A stretch of DNA of 64,000 nucleotides, taken from positions 11,647,001 to 11,711,000 of the forward strand of contig NC_135258.1 of the NCBI RefSeq assembly GCF_964204865.1, in the 5' to 3' direction. This document shows, piece by piece, positions 49,929 to 61,003 of this stretch. Origin of the DNA: Styela clava. Taxonomy: Eukaryota; Chordata; Ascidiacea; Stolidobranchia; Styelidae. Within the stretch, counting starts at the first letter, position 1; every line of letters begins with the position of its first letter. Both the position numbers and the translations under genes were made by a program. The notes beneath the pieces are model-generated. The model did not search any database, was not told the origin of the DNA, and was given only the letters and a program-made list of their open reading frames with translations.

Positions 49929-50582
49929 CAGGGTGGTCCAAGGTTGCGAAGTTGACGGGCGGCAAAATTTTTTGAGGTCTCGCAGGCCGCAGTCGGAGAA
50001 AACCCTAAAGTGATCAAAAGATCGCGAGTTTACTCACTTTAAATATATTTAAGAATGAGAGTTTAACGTTCTAGTTAGTTTTTCATGGAAACTATATAAA
50101 TCCTTTAGTTATTTCGTGACAGATATTACTTGAAAACACACAAGACACTGTGGTTTAACGTTGTTGTGGGTCAGGAAATGCGTTGGCTCTCAGTTTACTT
50201 CGGTAACCTTTTTTTCTATACTCACTGTATGCTGAATTTATTACTTGTAGCATGAGCAGGGCTAGTGCTACCGTAAAAAAAATTCCGTCCAAGTTGGGAC
50301 CTCGATAAAAAAAAACTGGATCGCGCGGGGCTAAGTTAGCTCTGCGGTTCGCCACTGGTGTCAGGCCAACGTTTGAAATAGAGTCCAGTGTTTTGACTAA
50401 AATTTTACCAAACCCCAATCCCGACGTCGGGAGTAGGAAAAGGACTAATCCCAATTGGAATAGTTTAAAAATAAAGCGAAATTGTTCTGATGATAAATCG
50501 GCCAATGGTTTAGTAGTGTACGCTAATATTGTTCTGCGGGCCGCACGGAATGTGTCGGCGGGCCGCAGTTTGGACCACTCTG
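49929..50582. mobile_element. hAT-like non-autonomous element containing a 146-codon open frame
   Basis: Left end CAGGGTGGTCCAAGGTTGCG, right end GCAGTTTGGACCACTCTG: an imperfect inverted terminus with the GGCCGC-rich sub-terminal strings usual for hAT MITEs. The flanks share ATTATA..AAAT, but no clean 8-bp duplication can be read. A minus-strand frame, 50155-50595, overlaps most of the right half and has two hydrophobic stretches. It resembles no transposase and may be incidental. Confidence 0.55.
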
Positions 50583-51957
50583 AATTATAAATCATGTTAA
50601 ACCAGCGCTATGGTACCGAAAAAAATTTACAATGGTCAAATAAACGAGCTTGGAGAAAATCCTATTTTGATAACAATAACACTGCTGTATGCGAGCCCCT
50701 TCAATTAACAGGCTGAACTCAAACACAGCATACGCGATTTTACAACCACCCAGAAATATCCCTTTCGTCGCTCTCCGACAATATTTTACACTCGACCGTT
50801 TCCTACCCCACGCCGGCGCAAAATATAACATACCGGCGGCGGACGTCGATATTTGAATTTAACGAAACATTGAAAAAGTTCTATAAACTTTTACTTCCGG
50901 TGAAGTTCAAAGTTTAAATCATTTCTGAGCTCATGATATCATCACATCCGTTAAAACAGTGTAATCATTTTATTATTTCAATCATGATGAAAAATAAACA
51001 TAAACAAAACATCGCTCATAATTGATCAAAATTTGTTCTCTACTAAGCATGAACAAAAGAAAATTGATCACAAATTCATAGATGAGCCATATTAAACCAA
51101 TGATAATTTGGGAACCCTGTTCATTATATAGAACGATTATAGATTATTATTGTTTAGTTTTCAATGATCAAACTTGAATCTTGAGAAATCGTACATCACA
51201 TAAATGTATTCAAATTATTGTTTATAAATATTAACTTTGATCAGAAATCACTTCCTACATCTTGCGAAATCCGGAAATCTATTTGATCACGTTTGATCAT
51301 ATATGGAATATATATCATTCTAGTCTGCCGCACATAAAACTCTTCATACGAAATCATACAGATATCTGATCACATCGAAATTAACAGTTCTGAAAAGGGT
51401 AAAAATACCATAATTTAAAACATTTTCATCCTTGAAGGATTCATTATTAGAAATAGTTCCTAAGTATCAAGGTGTTACTGGTAATTGTCATCCTTGACTA
51501 TATATATTTTGGTGCAGTGCAACTGCCATATTTATCAGAGATGCAGCAACAATGGTTTTATTTATTTAAATGTTCGTTTTAGATAAAATAGCAATTAAAT
51601 AACACATGAAGATTTCTCCTGAAAAAGCAGTTGAACAATATTATAATTGAAAGAAATTCAAGCATTTATTATATTCATACAGAAGCACATAATAATAAAC
51701 AAAAGAATTCAAAACAAAACTATCACTATCAATATTAACTACAAAATACATCAATTTTACCATTATTTTTCAATGTTTATGTTTATAAATAATTTCATAA
51801 ACTTGTGATTTCATCACATCCATTAATAAACAAAAAAAATCATCGACAATAATTACACTCGTCCAAGCATTGAACAAAAAATGGTCACACTTGATCAGTG
51901 ATGTGCAGCCGAATAAATACAAATTTTAAAATAATTTTGAGCAAACACACAAACAAG
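50583..51957. other. no gene seen; contains a short GC-rich patch
   Basis: The patch at about 50755-50860 is far richer in GC than its surroundings (strings such as cgccggcgca and ggcggcggacgtcg). It could be an old transposon end or a promoter. A short repeat, atcatcacatccgtt, near 50940, recurs in altered form near 51805. Confidence 0.35.
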
Positions 51958-52229
51958 ACTATCGATCGGAAGTTAGGGGATCCCCCAAAACAGCGCTCTT
52001 ACTCCATAGTGACACCTCGTGTCCCATCACTAATTAATTAATAACTCGCTAATTATATGACATAATTCGCCCAAAATCAATAGGTTTCTGGTCCGAGATA
52101 AGATGAATGCACATGCAAAATCTGGAGCAGATTCAATCTCGCTTTCGTGAGATATCGCGTGCATCTAACAGACAAACAAACAGACGGACAAATACCTATC
52201 AACATACTTACCGATTAGAATCGATAGGT
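51958..52229. mobile_element. MITE with TATCGAT termini (copy 2), just past the ORC5 3' end
   Basis: Close copy of 25641-25917 in the same orientation, with slightly different tips (ACTATCGAT on the left, ATCGATAGGT on the right). It lies about 80 bases beyond the ORC5 poly(A) signal. Confidence 0.65.
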
Positions 52230-52309
52230 AATAAGAGTAGACTTCAAGCAATGCCCATAAATGAGTAATTTGAAATATGAGTTTACAGTTTTTTAAAAAT
52301 TCAAATTTT

Positions 52310-52315
52310 TTTATT
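52310..52315 (-). terminator. ORC5: poly(A) signal of ORC5
   Basis: AATAAA on the minus strand, 81 bases after the ORC5 stop. Confidence 0.55.
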
Positions 52316-52395
52316 GTTCAAGAGACTTGGGGCAATATAGAACCAGAAGTTTGGGAAATATAAAATTGCACAAATAAACTGTAAGAAAACAATAT

Positions 52396-55300
52396 TCACC
52401 TTGATATTGCTTGTATGAAATCAAGTGAAACAACACATTTGTATTTTGGAGAATCAATTTGGTCTTCATGCCCAACTTGGGAAAGTAAATGTAGTGAAAC
52501 AAGAGAGGTTATCTGAACAGAAAAATAAAGGAGAGAAAGATTACAAATCACCTCAGTAAACAGTATATACGTTACATATAGAAATGAAAGAATATTGAAC
52601 TATGATACTTGAGAACGTTTTATACAAATCTTGAGGAAAGGAGTTATTTTATTGAAGAATATTAACACCAACGACAAACATATATGATGATTTATATAAA
52701 ATAAATGAATTCGGAAATATTATGTCAAAAGTTTTTAGCATCCATATTTGGTGATAGAACAAACTAAGGTGTTGGGGAGATTGTATTGTACAAACGAACT
52801 GTCATTATCTGAGAGCGTAGATGTAGATAGATAGGTGGTGCTATTGAATAAATTTACCAATAAAATGTCAATGAAAAGAATTCGTCAGGCTGTTCAGCAT
52901 CTAATTATGAGCAAGTTGAGTAAATGATAGAGTGTGAGGTTTGACCATACATTTACAATTTACCTGGGAGAATATATTGGCAGTAGGAGGAACTTTTCCA
53001 TCTACTATAGAGTAAAATATTGCCATCAATCTATCAAGCGGGAAGGCTTTTGGTCCTCGTAAATGAGCACTTTTCTGTTCATCTTTTTTCATGCTTTTCA
53101 AAGTTTTCTTATTTTTTCCAGCGCTCTGTTAAAAAAAACTCTCTCAGAATGCTTTGTGGTTATTTATAGAGCATGAAGTAAATATAATAACTAGCATAAC
53201 AGAAACATAATTTATTTAATTAGACTAATTGGGTCGAGCAGGACTGGGACTAGTAACTAGTTGTCATTCTTCATGTTATTGCTCTATTGGATCCTTCGGG
53301 AGAGTAAGGATGAAGAAGTGATTCTGAAGTCTTTTTGTTTTGTCTGTCACAAGTTATATTTCTGACATATTATCCGACTAAGGCCATAATTCCGCAGGCA
53401 ACTATGTTTCGACTTAATTAGATGATAAGTTACAGTTTAAGCCTAGATTTTTTTGCCCCAAAACACCCTTTTTATGTCGTCTTGCGGAACAAACACCAAG
53501 AAATTAAAATGTAGAATTGGTCAGTGATTTCCAAAAAACTTCGCCTATGGCAAAAATGAAATGTTCAATGTAAACTTGACAGTTAAAAAATTAGGCCGAC
53601 GGTTAACAAAATTGAACGGTTAATGAAAACTCCATGCTTTCCATACTAGTACGAGGCCTGTCCACCTGTTTGTCGCTATTTGGGAGACAGCTTTATGACC
53701 CAAAGTCGCCGAAGTAAGTTCTGTTTCACACAGTTCGAGAAACGCTGGCTTATACCCTCCAACCTATGATTTAAAACTAGATTCTGAATATATTCTATCA
53801 TTTTGACATATTCATCACACCACATATATTCTATCATATCACCCAAATCAAAGTGTTAAATAATTCAGGGATAAAACCCATCAGAGCATTAACCATCTCA
53901 ATAAATCAGAACCACCCACCTTGACAAAGAAACGAAGGTCAGTTTTCACAGGATTATATGAAGCAAGATAAGCAGCAATGACAAGAAATTTAGAATAGAA
54001 AGGCAATTCAACAATTCCTGATTTGGCACGTTTCGGTGTTGTTGATGTCACAGACTCTAAATCTTTAAAATTGCTTGGCAAACTAATTTCATCTTCTGTT
54101 GACTTTACATGCAACTTCGTCCATTCAGAACTAAATTAAACATATAACTTTGTATTACTTCAGGTTGAAGGCATGCTAGAAAAATTGAAGTATTTGAATG
54201 CTTTTATACATTGAAGTAAGTTTGTCTAACATAGTTTCTCAACATCAGATTGAACTGATTCAAATATAATATCTATTTTAATTATGCATAAATAATTGCC
54301 ATGTGAAAGTGCCATATTATATACTCAACAGGAATCAAATCAATCTATAAAATAAAGAGAACAATTTCATTCCAACCTTGATATTTCTCTGAGATATAAT
54401 GAATGCAATGCATTCTTCAAGTATGGTTCAATGTTCTTCCATAGTTTATGTTTATCAGATTCCGTTGCTTCTTCTTTCTTAATTGGTTCACAGTAAATAG
54501 GAAAATTGATCTCTGCCTGCAATAAGAAAGATTCCTATAGAACAAGCCCTAGAACATATAGGTACTGATTTGGCATTCATATTTTTCCTTTTCCATATAG
54601 GGAAAAAAAAATGTGACAGCATATTGACGTCAGATCAAATCCACGGCTAATAATAGATTGTTTAAATATTATTCTGTGTAATAGGTATTTGAACCAGATT
54701 TCTAAGATGTGCCAAAATGATTGTCAGCGGGCTTAACAACCTGAATTATATACGCTCATGTAATCACAACTTTTACAGAGATGCTTTTTAGAACACTTGT
54801 GTGAAGATTGATATTCTAGAATCAATTATAAAAAACGCATCATGTTAAAGCTGGAACAGCAACCATGATAGCTCAGTTTACAATTACGCTACAAATATTA
54901 TCTGAATACCAATGGAAAATCATTTTTGTATCGCATTCATTCTGATAAGCATAACCTATAACACAGTACTATAATCTGCATTCTGCAATAGAACTCAACT
55001 GAAGAACAGTAAGAAACATACCAAGTGACGTAACTCTCTCAAGTCCCTGCATGCAGTGTAAAACACAGACAATACAATCCCTATATAATCCTTGTAAAAT
55101 TCTTCTGAAGAATCTGGAGGCCTCAATAAAGTAATTATCTTTTGTAGTTCCTCTGTTAATAAAATAAACTACACATATTAACAAAAGTGTATGAAAAACA
55201 GTCTATTTCCAGTTGATTACCCTTGTTGAGAATGTAGCACAACAAAAGTGGAGTTTGCATAAGGGTCTGAGTGCGAATCGTTATCTCCCAACTCTCCAAA

Positions 55301-58071
55301 GTTGGTGGTAAAAATTAAAATTGTCCGCGGCCTACTGTTAAAATTAACACTTCCTAAAACAGCACAGGAGTCAAAATTTTAAATGAAGTCGATTAAGATT
55401 GGCTAATGCCAAAATTTTTGTAGTTAAAATTTTTTAACCCCTAAACAGAAAATCTAGATTATTTCAATTTATACCAACCACATCACTTGAAATTCATGTC
55501 AATTACTCATAATTATACAACTCAAATATAACTTCACCTTTGGTATAGTCTGGGAAAAACATGATGAAAGGACTCTTCCCTGCAATACCGTTGTAATATT
55601 TTTCCCAGGTAACTTCGCTCTCAAAAATGACACATATATTACAGCCACTCTAAATAAAAATGTGTATCCGCTAGTAGGTAAGTGGCATTTGTCATAAGAT
55701 GAAATTTTTATACTTGCCGAGATAAATAAACAGATATGACGACTTCATAATATAGCAACCATGACATCTCATTTGGTTACAAATCCATGTCAAGATTCGG
55801 AATACTTACCCAGTTATTTGCTTCAGATGCATAGAATTATACTGATCAGTGGCTACACACGACTTTCTTTGGTGGTGACTAGACGCCCAGCAATACTGTT
55901 GCATTTAATTATAACCCATTAGACTTAAACCAGCAAGCAGGTCGGCATCTCAGAATGTACCCTCAGAATGTTTGGGAACCCTATAACCACATGGTCTTGA
56001 AAAATGGCCAAATTTACAACCTGTGGCCAAGTTACAAAGTAAATTTCCACGTTTAAGCTATATTTTTGTATAAGCTATAAGTGTTTAAGAAATTTTAAAC
56101 AAACTGATGAGAAAATTCATATACTCACAATTTCTTGCAAATTCAATAATGCAGGAATGAGATTTACTTCTCGATCTCTCAGTCGATCAGCTTTGCTCAA
56201 AATCTAAAAATGACGAAATAGAAAAAGCGCGATTCTCCGAATATAACAACCTTGCCTTAAAAATTAGCATTCCAGCAAGAAAAGTCCTTTACCAGAATAA
56301 TGGATAAATTGATTCAAGCAAGACCAAATATGATATATCAAGAATTATGTCCATTGTTGACGTAGATATGCCATTTTAGCCAATTCCCAATAAGCACATT
56401 CATTTCAACTACACTAATAGTAATAACTCACAATATATGTTGTTTCATTCGGAAAAAAAGAAGTCAACATTTTCTTCAAAAATCGAACAAAGTCATTTGT
56501 ATTTTCGCATTTCTTTGGAGGTACAAATTCACTTCTTGCATCATCCGCTTTACTATGAAAATACAAGCCACGCAACACTTCTTGATAGAGGATATTGGTT
56601 GTGTAACATTCTACACAGTTCACTACAACATGAGGAAGCTATAAAAATAAATGGGTAGGTAATAGTGTATATAATTAGGAGATTGACTTGCTATCAAATT
56701 AAAACTTAATTCAAATGGTTTAAGTAAGAGGTATGCAACATTTTTTGTGGGTGAGCTATATAACTACCGAAAGTTCAGACATCTAGCCCAGCCACACAAA
56801 AGATTTAGCGAGAAAGGCAAGAGAAGAGAATGAATGCGGCTATCGCTTAGCCTTGATTACAATTATAAAATGGCAAAAGATTTAGTAACGCGGCAACAAA
56901 AGCAAGAACACATTATGTATTTTTATCCATGTGAGCCCCTTTCCAAATATAAACTGTAGGATTATGATTTCGTGCCTAATGGGGAAAAACCAAAAAGATG
57001 AATTTTTGAAATCTTACTTTCAGTATTCAGTTAACTTTTTGTGTTCATGAGTGCAGCTTAGCTAAATCATAATAATGTACTAAAGCACTCAGTCAAGAGA
57101 GCCAATTCCTACTACAATACAAAATCTTTATTCCTTACATTGAGTTTAGGAAAATTGGCCAAACCAGTAAATAAATAAATGGGTTGATTATAGAAAAACA
57201 GTATACCAATGTTTAAATCTCACATTTAATTTTAGCTATCAGTGGATTGCTAGTTTGGTCAATCAATCATCAAGCAAAAAATATTATTCAATATAAAATC
57301 AAATACATTCAATGCAGATAACAATTATTGTACTTTTTAATATCAATCAATATAATAGATATCCATAACATGGACTTTAGCACACATATTACAATAGACA
57401 ACATATCAGGAAAAATGACATCAGACAAAATAAAACTAAAACACAGCCACAGATTACAGTGACATGACAAGCATGTGACACTATTGCATAACAAACGATA
57501 AACATCAGGAAGAGATATAAAGGATAATACATCATTACATTGTATGGATAATACTTTCCTATTGAAAAAAAAATGCTAAACGTTGATATACTACAGTATA
57601 ACTATTTCTACCATTCTTATTTGTACATTGTGCAAAGACCCAATAGTTTATGCATTATATATTATAAAAAAAAATTATTGTAAAAATTGACCCCAAACTG
57701 GATAACAACATAATTCTTATGTAAGAAGTTGCACCTGACATAATTTTTCCTTGAAAATTACGATTATTCGAATTTAAATTTAAGTTAAATATTCAAATAA
57801 ATAACTATAAATGTAATAATGTTTTTATTAATTTGAAGGCACTTACCTCGTAATATTCCATTATACTTTCAAGAACAACGGATTTACCACAAGATGCATG
57901 ACCGTACATAAATATAGAAGAAACAGTGTATTGATAAGGTTCACCCATAAGTGTCAAAAGATCACTAATTTGTTTTTCTCGGCATGGGAGTAACGAATGT
58001 AAAGCCTGAGTGTCATAGTCATCTTCTTCTGGATGATCTTCGACTGAAACATTTTTTCTTTTCTTGGGCAT
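52396..58071 (-). CDS. ORC5: origin recognition complex subunit 5, 9 exons, 459 aa
   Basis: Subunit of the nuclear complex that marks replication origins and loads the MCM helicase. Exons: 57847-58071, 56432-56638, 56129-56203, 55538-55649, 55022-55152, 54377-54516, 53920-54130, 52964-53125, 52396-52512; all in phase, 1,380 nt with stop (human protein 435 aa). Landmarks: N-terminal PKKRK basic run, Walker A GHASCGKS (57-64), [83 protein letters not shown] and PTANIFSQ. The Walker B segment reads IILSKAD where human has IVLDKAE, so the aspartate is a serine. The frame stops shortly after SLDFIQAIS, about 14 residues before the human end; a further 3' exon cannot be excluded because a GTGAAT donor overlaps the stop. 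Its ATG lies 19 bases after the SNAPIN stop. Confidence 0.93.
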
Positions 58072-58092
58072 TATGTATTCGACTGTTTTATT
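58072..58092 (-). promoter_or_regulatory. SNAPIN-ORC5 intercistronic junction: poly(A) signal plus trans-splice acceptor
   Basis: Nineteen bases (58072-58090) separate the SNAPIN stop from the ORC5 ATG. On the minus strand AATAAA (58087-58092) overlaps the stop codon, and a CAG (58083-58085) follows at once, leaving an 11-base leader TCGAATACATA before ATG. No room exists for a promoter. This is the arrangement expected for an operon resolved by cleavage/polyadenylation of the first message and spliced-leader addition to the second. Confidence 0.7.
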
Positions 58093-59264
58093 ATTTCGAT
58101 TCAGCTGATGTTGATGGTTGATTTGATTGAGTTGAGGTGCTTTGAGTCTGAATATTGAGATCTAACAATGCTTTTTGCGTTTCAGAATGGGCTTTGTGAC
58201 GAATTACTTCTTTTTCTGCGTTCCTATAAAATTTGAAGACAAAATTTATAAAATGCATATGTTAGGAAATAAGAGTGGGGAGACATGAGAGTTATTCATT
58301 TTTTGCACTCACCATACAGCAAAGAAGATAAAGACAAATTATTCTTAAATATTGCTTCAAGCTCGAATAAAACACAAGCACGAATCTAATTGAAAAACAT
58401 GAACACAGATAAAGCTGTGGAACTTTGTTAGTTATTAGGTAATAGGCTTGATGGAAGAGATAGAGACAAATCATAAATATTTTACAGCTATTCTTATTCA
58501 AAACATTTTTCTAATATCACTCACAAACTCACTTGTGAAGTTTAATTAGTCTTTCTTGAACGTTCTGAACAATATTACTTATGAGAACAACTCTTCTTTT
58601 TGTGCTGATGAGGCGTTGTACATAAGGCTCAAGATCAATATTAACTTGATGTTCTTCGCTGATCTTTTGCAATTCGTTTGTTACTGCTTCTATTTGCTGT
58701 CGCAATTCCAACTGAAAATATACATAATAGAAAATAATGAAAATTAGTTTTATATTTTACAATGCGAACATATATTTTACTATGCGAAAATATTTCCCTA
58801 TTTCAAGGAAGTACCGATAATGTATCCCATTTTTTTGCCTATCTAAAAAATAAAAACCCTATCGAAAGTAATAACGCACACTACAATAATTGTGGAACAT
58901 GAACATTGGGAACGCTAAAAAGACACTGTTGACAAAGTCAACACAAGCAAGGAAAAATATTTGAGTTGAATATTAAAATATTTGAATGGCATTTGCTATT
59001 CGAATATTTGATAACACACGACCTGTGGCACTTTACTTGCTCAGTACATTTGTGCCCAGGCAGAAATAACATAATGGGTAGATGGTATTGAAGCTAGGCT
59101 ACTAAAAGGCACATGCAAACAAGGCATTAAGAACCACATACTTGGCTTTCTCTGACTTTTTGAACCTGAGTGTCAACTTGTTCTACAGCAGGTTTCAACA
59201 ATTGAAATATTCCATTACTTATATCTTGACCAGATGACGAAAGAACATTTGCAGAAGCAGCCAT
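58091..59264 (-). CDS. SNAPIN: SNAPIN (BLOC-1 / SNARE-associated protein), 3 exons, 144 aa
   Basis: Small coiled-coil protein. In vertebrates it is a BLOC-1/BORC subunit that acts in lysosome and endosome positioning and binds SNAP25 in synaptic vesicle fusion. Exons: 59142-59264, 58533-58711, 58091-58223, in phase, 435 nt with stop; the human protein has 136 aa. The N-terminal part LLKPAVEQVDTQVQKVRESQ matches human LRPAVQQLDSHVHAVRESQ. The core LDLxPYV-like VNIDLEPYVQRL, then RRVVLISNIVQNVQERL, is closely conserved. The C-terminal end is rich in Ser/Thr/Gln and diverged. The predicted helices cover roughly residues 20-115. Start: the first ATG in the conserved frame, with two very short upstream ATG frames before it. 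It is the first gene of the apparent pair with ORC5. Confidence 0.93.
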
Positions 59265-60833
59265 TAAATCATAACCCAATCATCAATTAAACACAATTGA
59301 AAAATTAAATATCTTAAAAAAAGATTATACCGTTAAATATTATATATACACATAAATGAGTGTCTAAAATTTTGGTGAACTCGTGGGAATGGCTACGTTA
59401 ATTTTTATCTTCTCTGAATTAATCAAATTGTTTGCAATATCAATTAATCATATAATACAACTTTTATTATCATGGAAAAAGATGCACTTCAGTAGAAAAA
59501 AACTGTCTGGTATCGTGGCATAGATGTTTAAGTACTTTTTTCAAGATAAGAACAATTATGGTACATATCATGAATATGATAATCACAAATGCTTTTATAA
59601 AAAAAAAAACAGTATTATATGTATACACTCTAAATAATCTCATGTTGAATACACAGGAAGTTCAAACTTTACGTCAACATTTTGAATATACTTCTTGAAA
59701 AATGAAATTTGGGAGTAATTTTAACAGGATTATAGTAGGTAAGTATAATTTTCAATGTAGATAAGAAATTTAACTTTGTTCTGAAAAGAGGGCAAACCAT
59801 ACAATTTGGCTTAAAATCCAGGTTAGGTATGGAAATTGATGACTATACATATGGATATAGTTGGTGGAGAAAGCCATGACCGGATCACACCTGTGTAGAT
59901 TATTTTTTAAAGAAATGTTCTGAAAGAAAGATCGCTCGCACTCACACGGAAATAAAGAGAGCAAAGTTATGGACGGGTTACAATTAAGGTGCTAGGATCT
60001 ACCGAGACTATAAAAAATTATAGCGTAGAGAGTAGCATATAAAATACAGTAACTCCAGTTATTTATTCGCACATAATAATCACCACATTTAACTTACAGG
60101 CTAAGCAGTAGCATATGAGTGCGTGTGTTTCTAATGAAAATTTACCTAAAAAATACTCCAAGTCAGAATATAAATTATATGCTTTTGGAACATGATTCAT
60201 ATGGCAAGAGTTGAATACGAAAAAATATGTTCCTGAGTATAATATGATTAAATGGAATGAAAAACCTCTCCTTAACATCAACATCATTTAAATTAAAAAA
60301 CCATTTACCATAAAAAAACCATGAAACCATTTAAATTCAGAAAATATAAAATGACGACAGATATCCAGAATACCAACAAATTTTTGCAGAACATTAATAT
60401 AGGTGATATCATGACTGATACTTAGTTGAAAACAGGTTATTTTATAAAAATACATAATTCCAATGCAATTAATTCGTTGAATTCAAATCAAGAAAAATAA
60501 CAATGATGCAATGATGAAACGAAACTATAGACTATGGGAAATAAATACTTGTTACATAGTTTAATGATCTTTTATACAATATTACAAATCATGTGACTTT
60601 GATGCATACAGGCATTATTGAAAAGGGCAAATTATTTAGTATGGTGAGACGCAATTTATTATGCACGAATTTCTCATATTTGTATGAAAGGCACACACAA
60701 CTAAATTGCTTTGAAAGATGAATAGCCAATGGAGAAGTACATATTTTAAAAGGAGTTCGATGCCATGCAGGATTGGCTTTACTGAATACTAATATATTTG
60801 ATCAATTGACCACTATACAAATGATATAACATA
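59265..60833. other. intergenic; SINE fragment near 59800-59900, otherwise nothing recognised
   Basis: AT-rich. The segment with aggttaggtatggaaattgatg and tggtggagaaagccatgaccg resembles the body of the tRNA-SINE family. No coding exon was supported. The SNAPIN promoter should lie at the low-coordinate end. Confidence 0.4.
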
Positions 60834-60843
60834 TTTATTTATT
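60834..60843 (-). terminator. poly(A) signals of the aldehyde dehydrogenase gene
   Basis: Two overlapping AATAAA hexamers on the minus strand, about 165 bases after the stop. Confidence 0.45.
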
Positions 60844-61003
60844 GGTTTGTTTTATATTGCATAATAAAGCAAAACCACAAACGTTTGGATAATAATTGAT
60901 CAATACCAGACTACCAGTCGATAAAATGAATAAGGCTTATTATAGAATAGTTCACGAACAAAATAACATTCGGACTTGATATAAAAATGCTGCGGGTTAT
61001 TTA

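Noticed and set aside
52250-52300. A minus-strand segment reading TVNSYFKLLIY, resembling the missing end of human ORC5 (TVNFDIIKYLYDFL)
   Set aside because: No AG acceptor precedes it, and it lies beyond the AATAAA at 52310, so it is probably coincidence.
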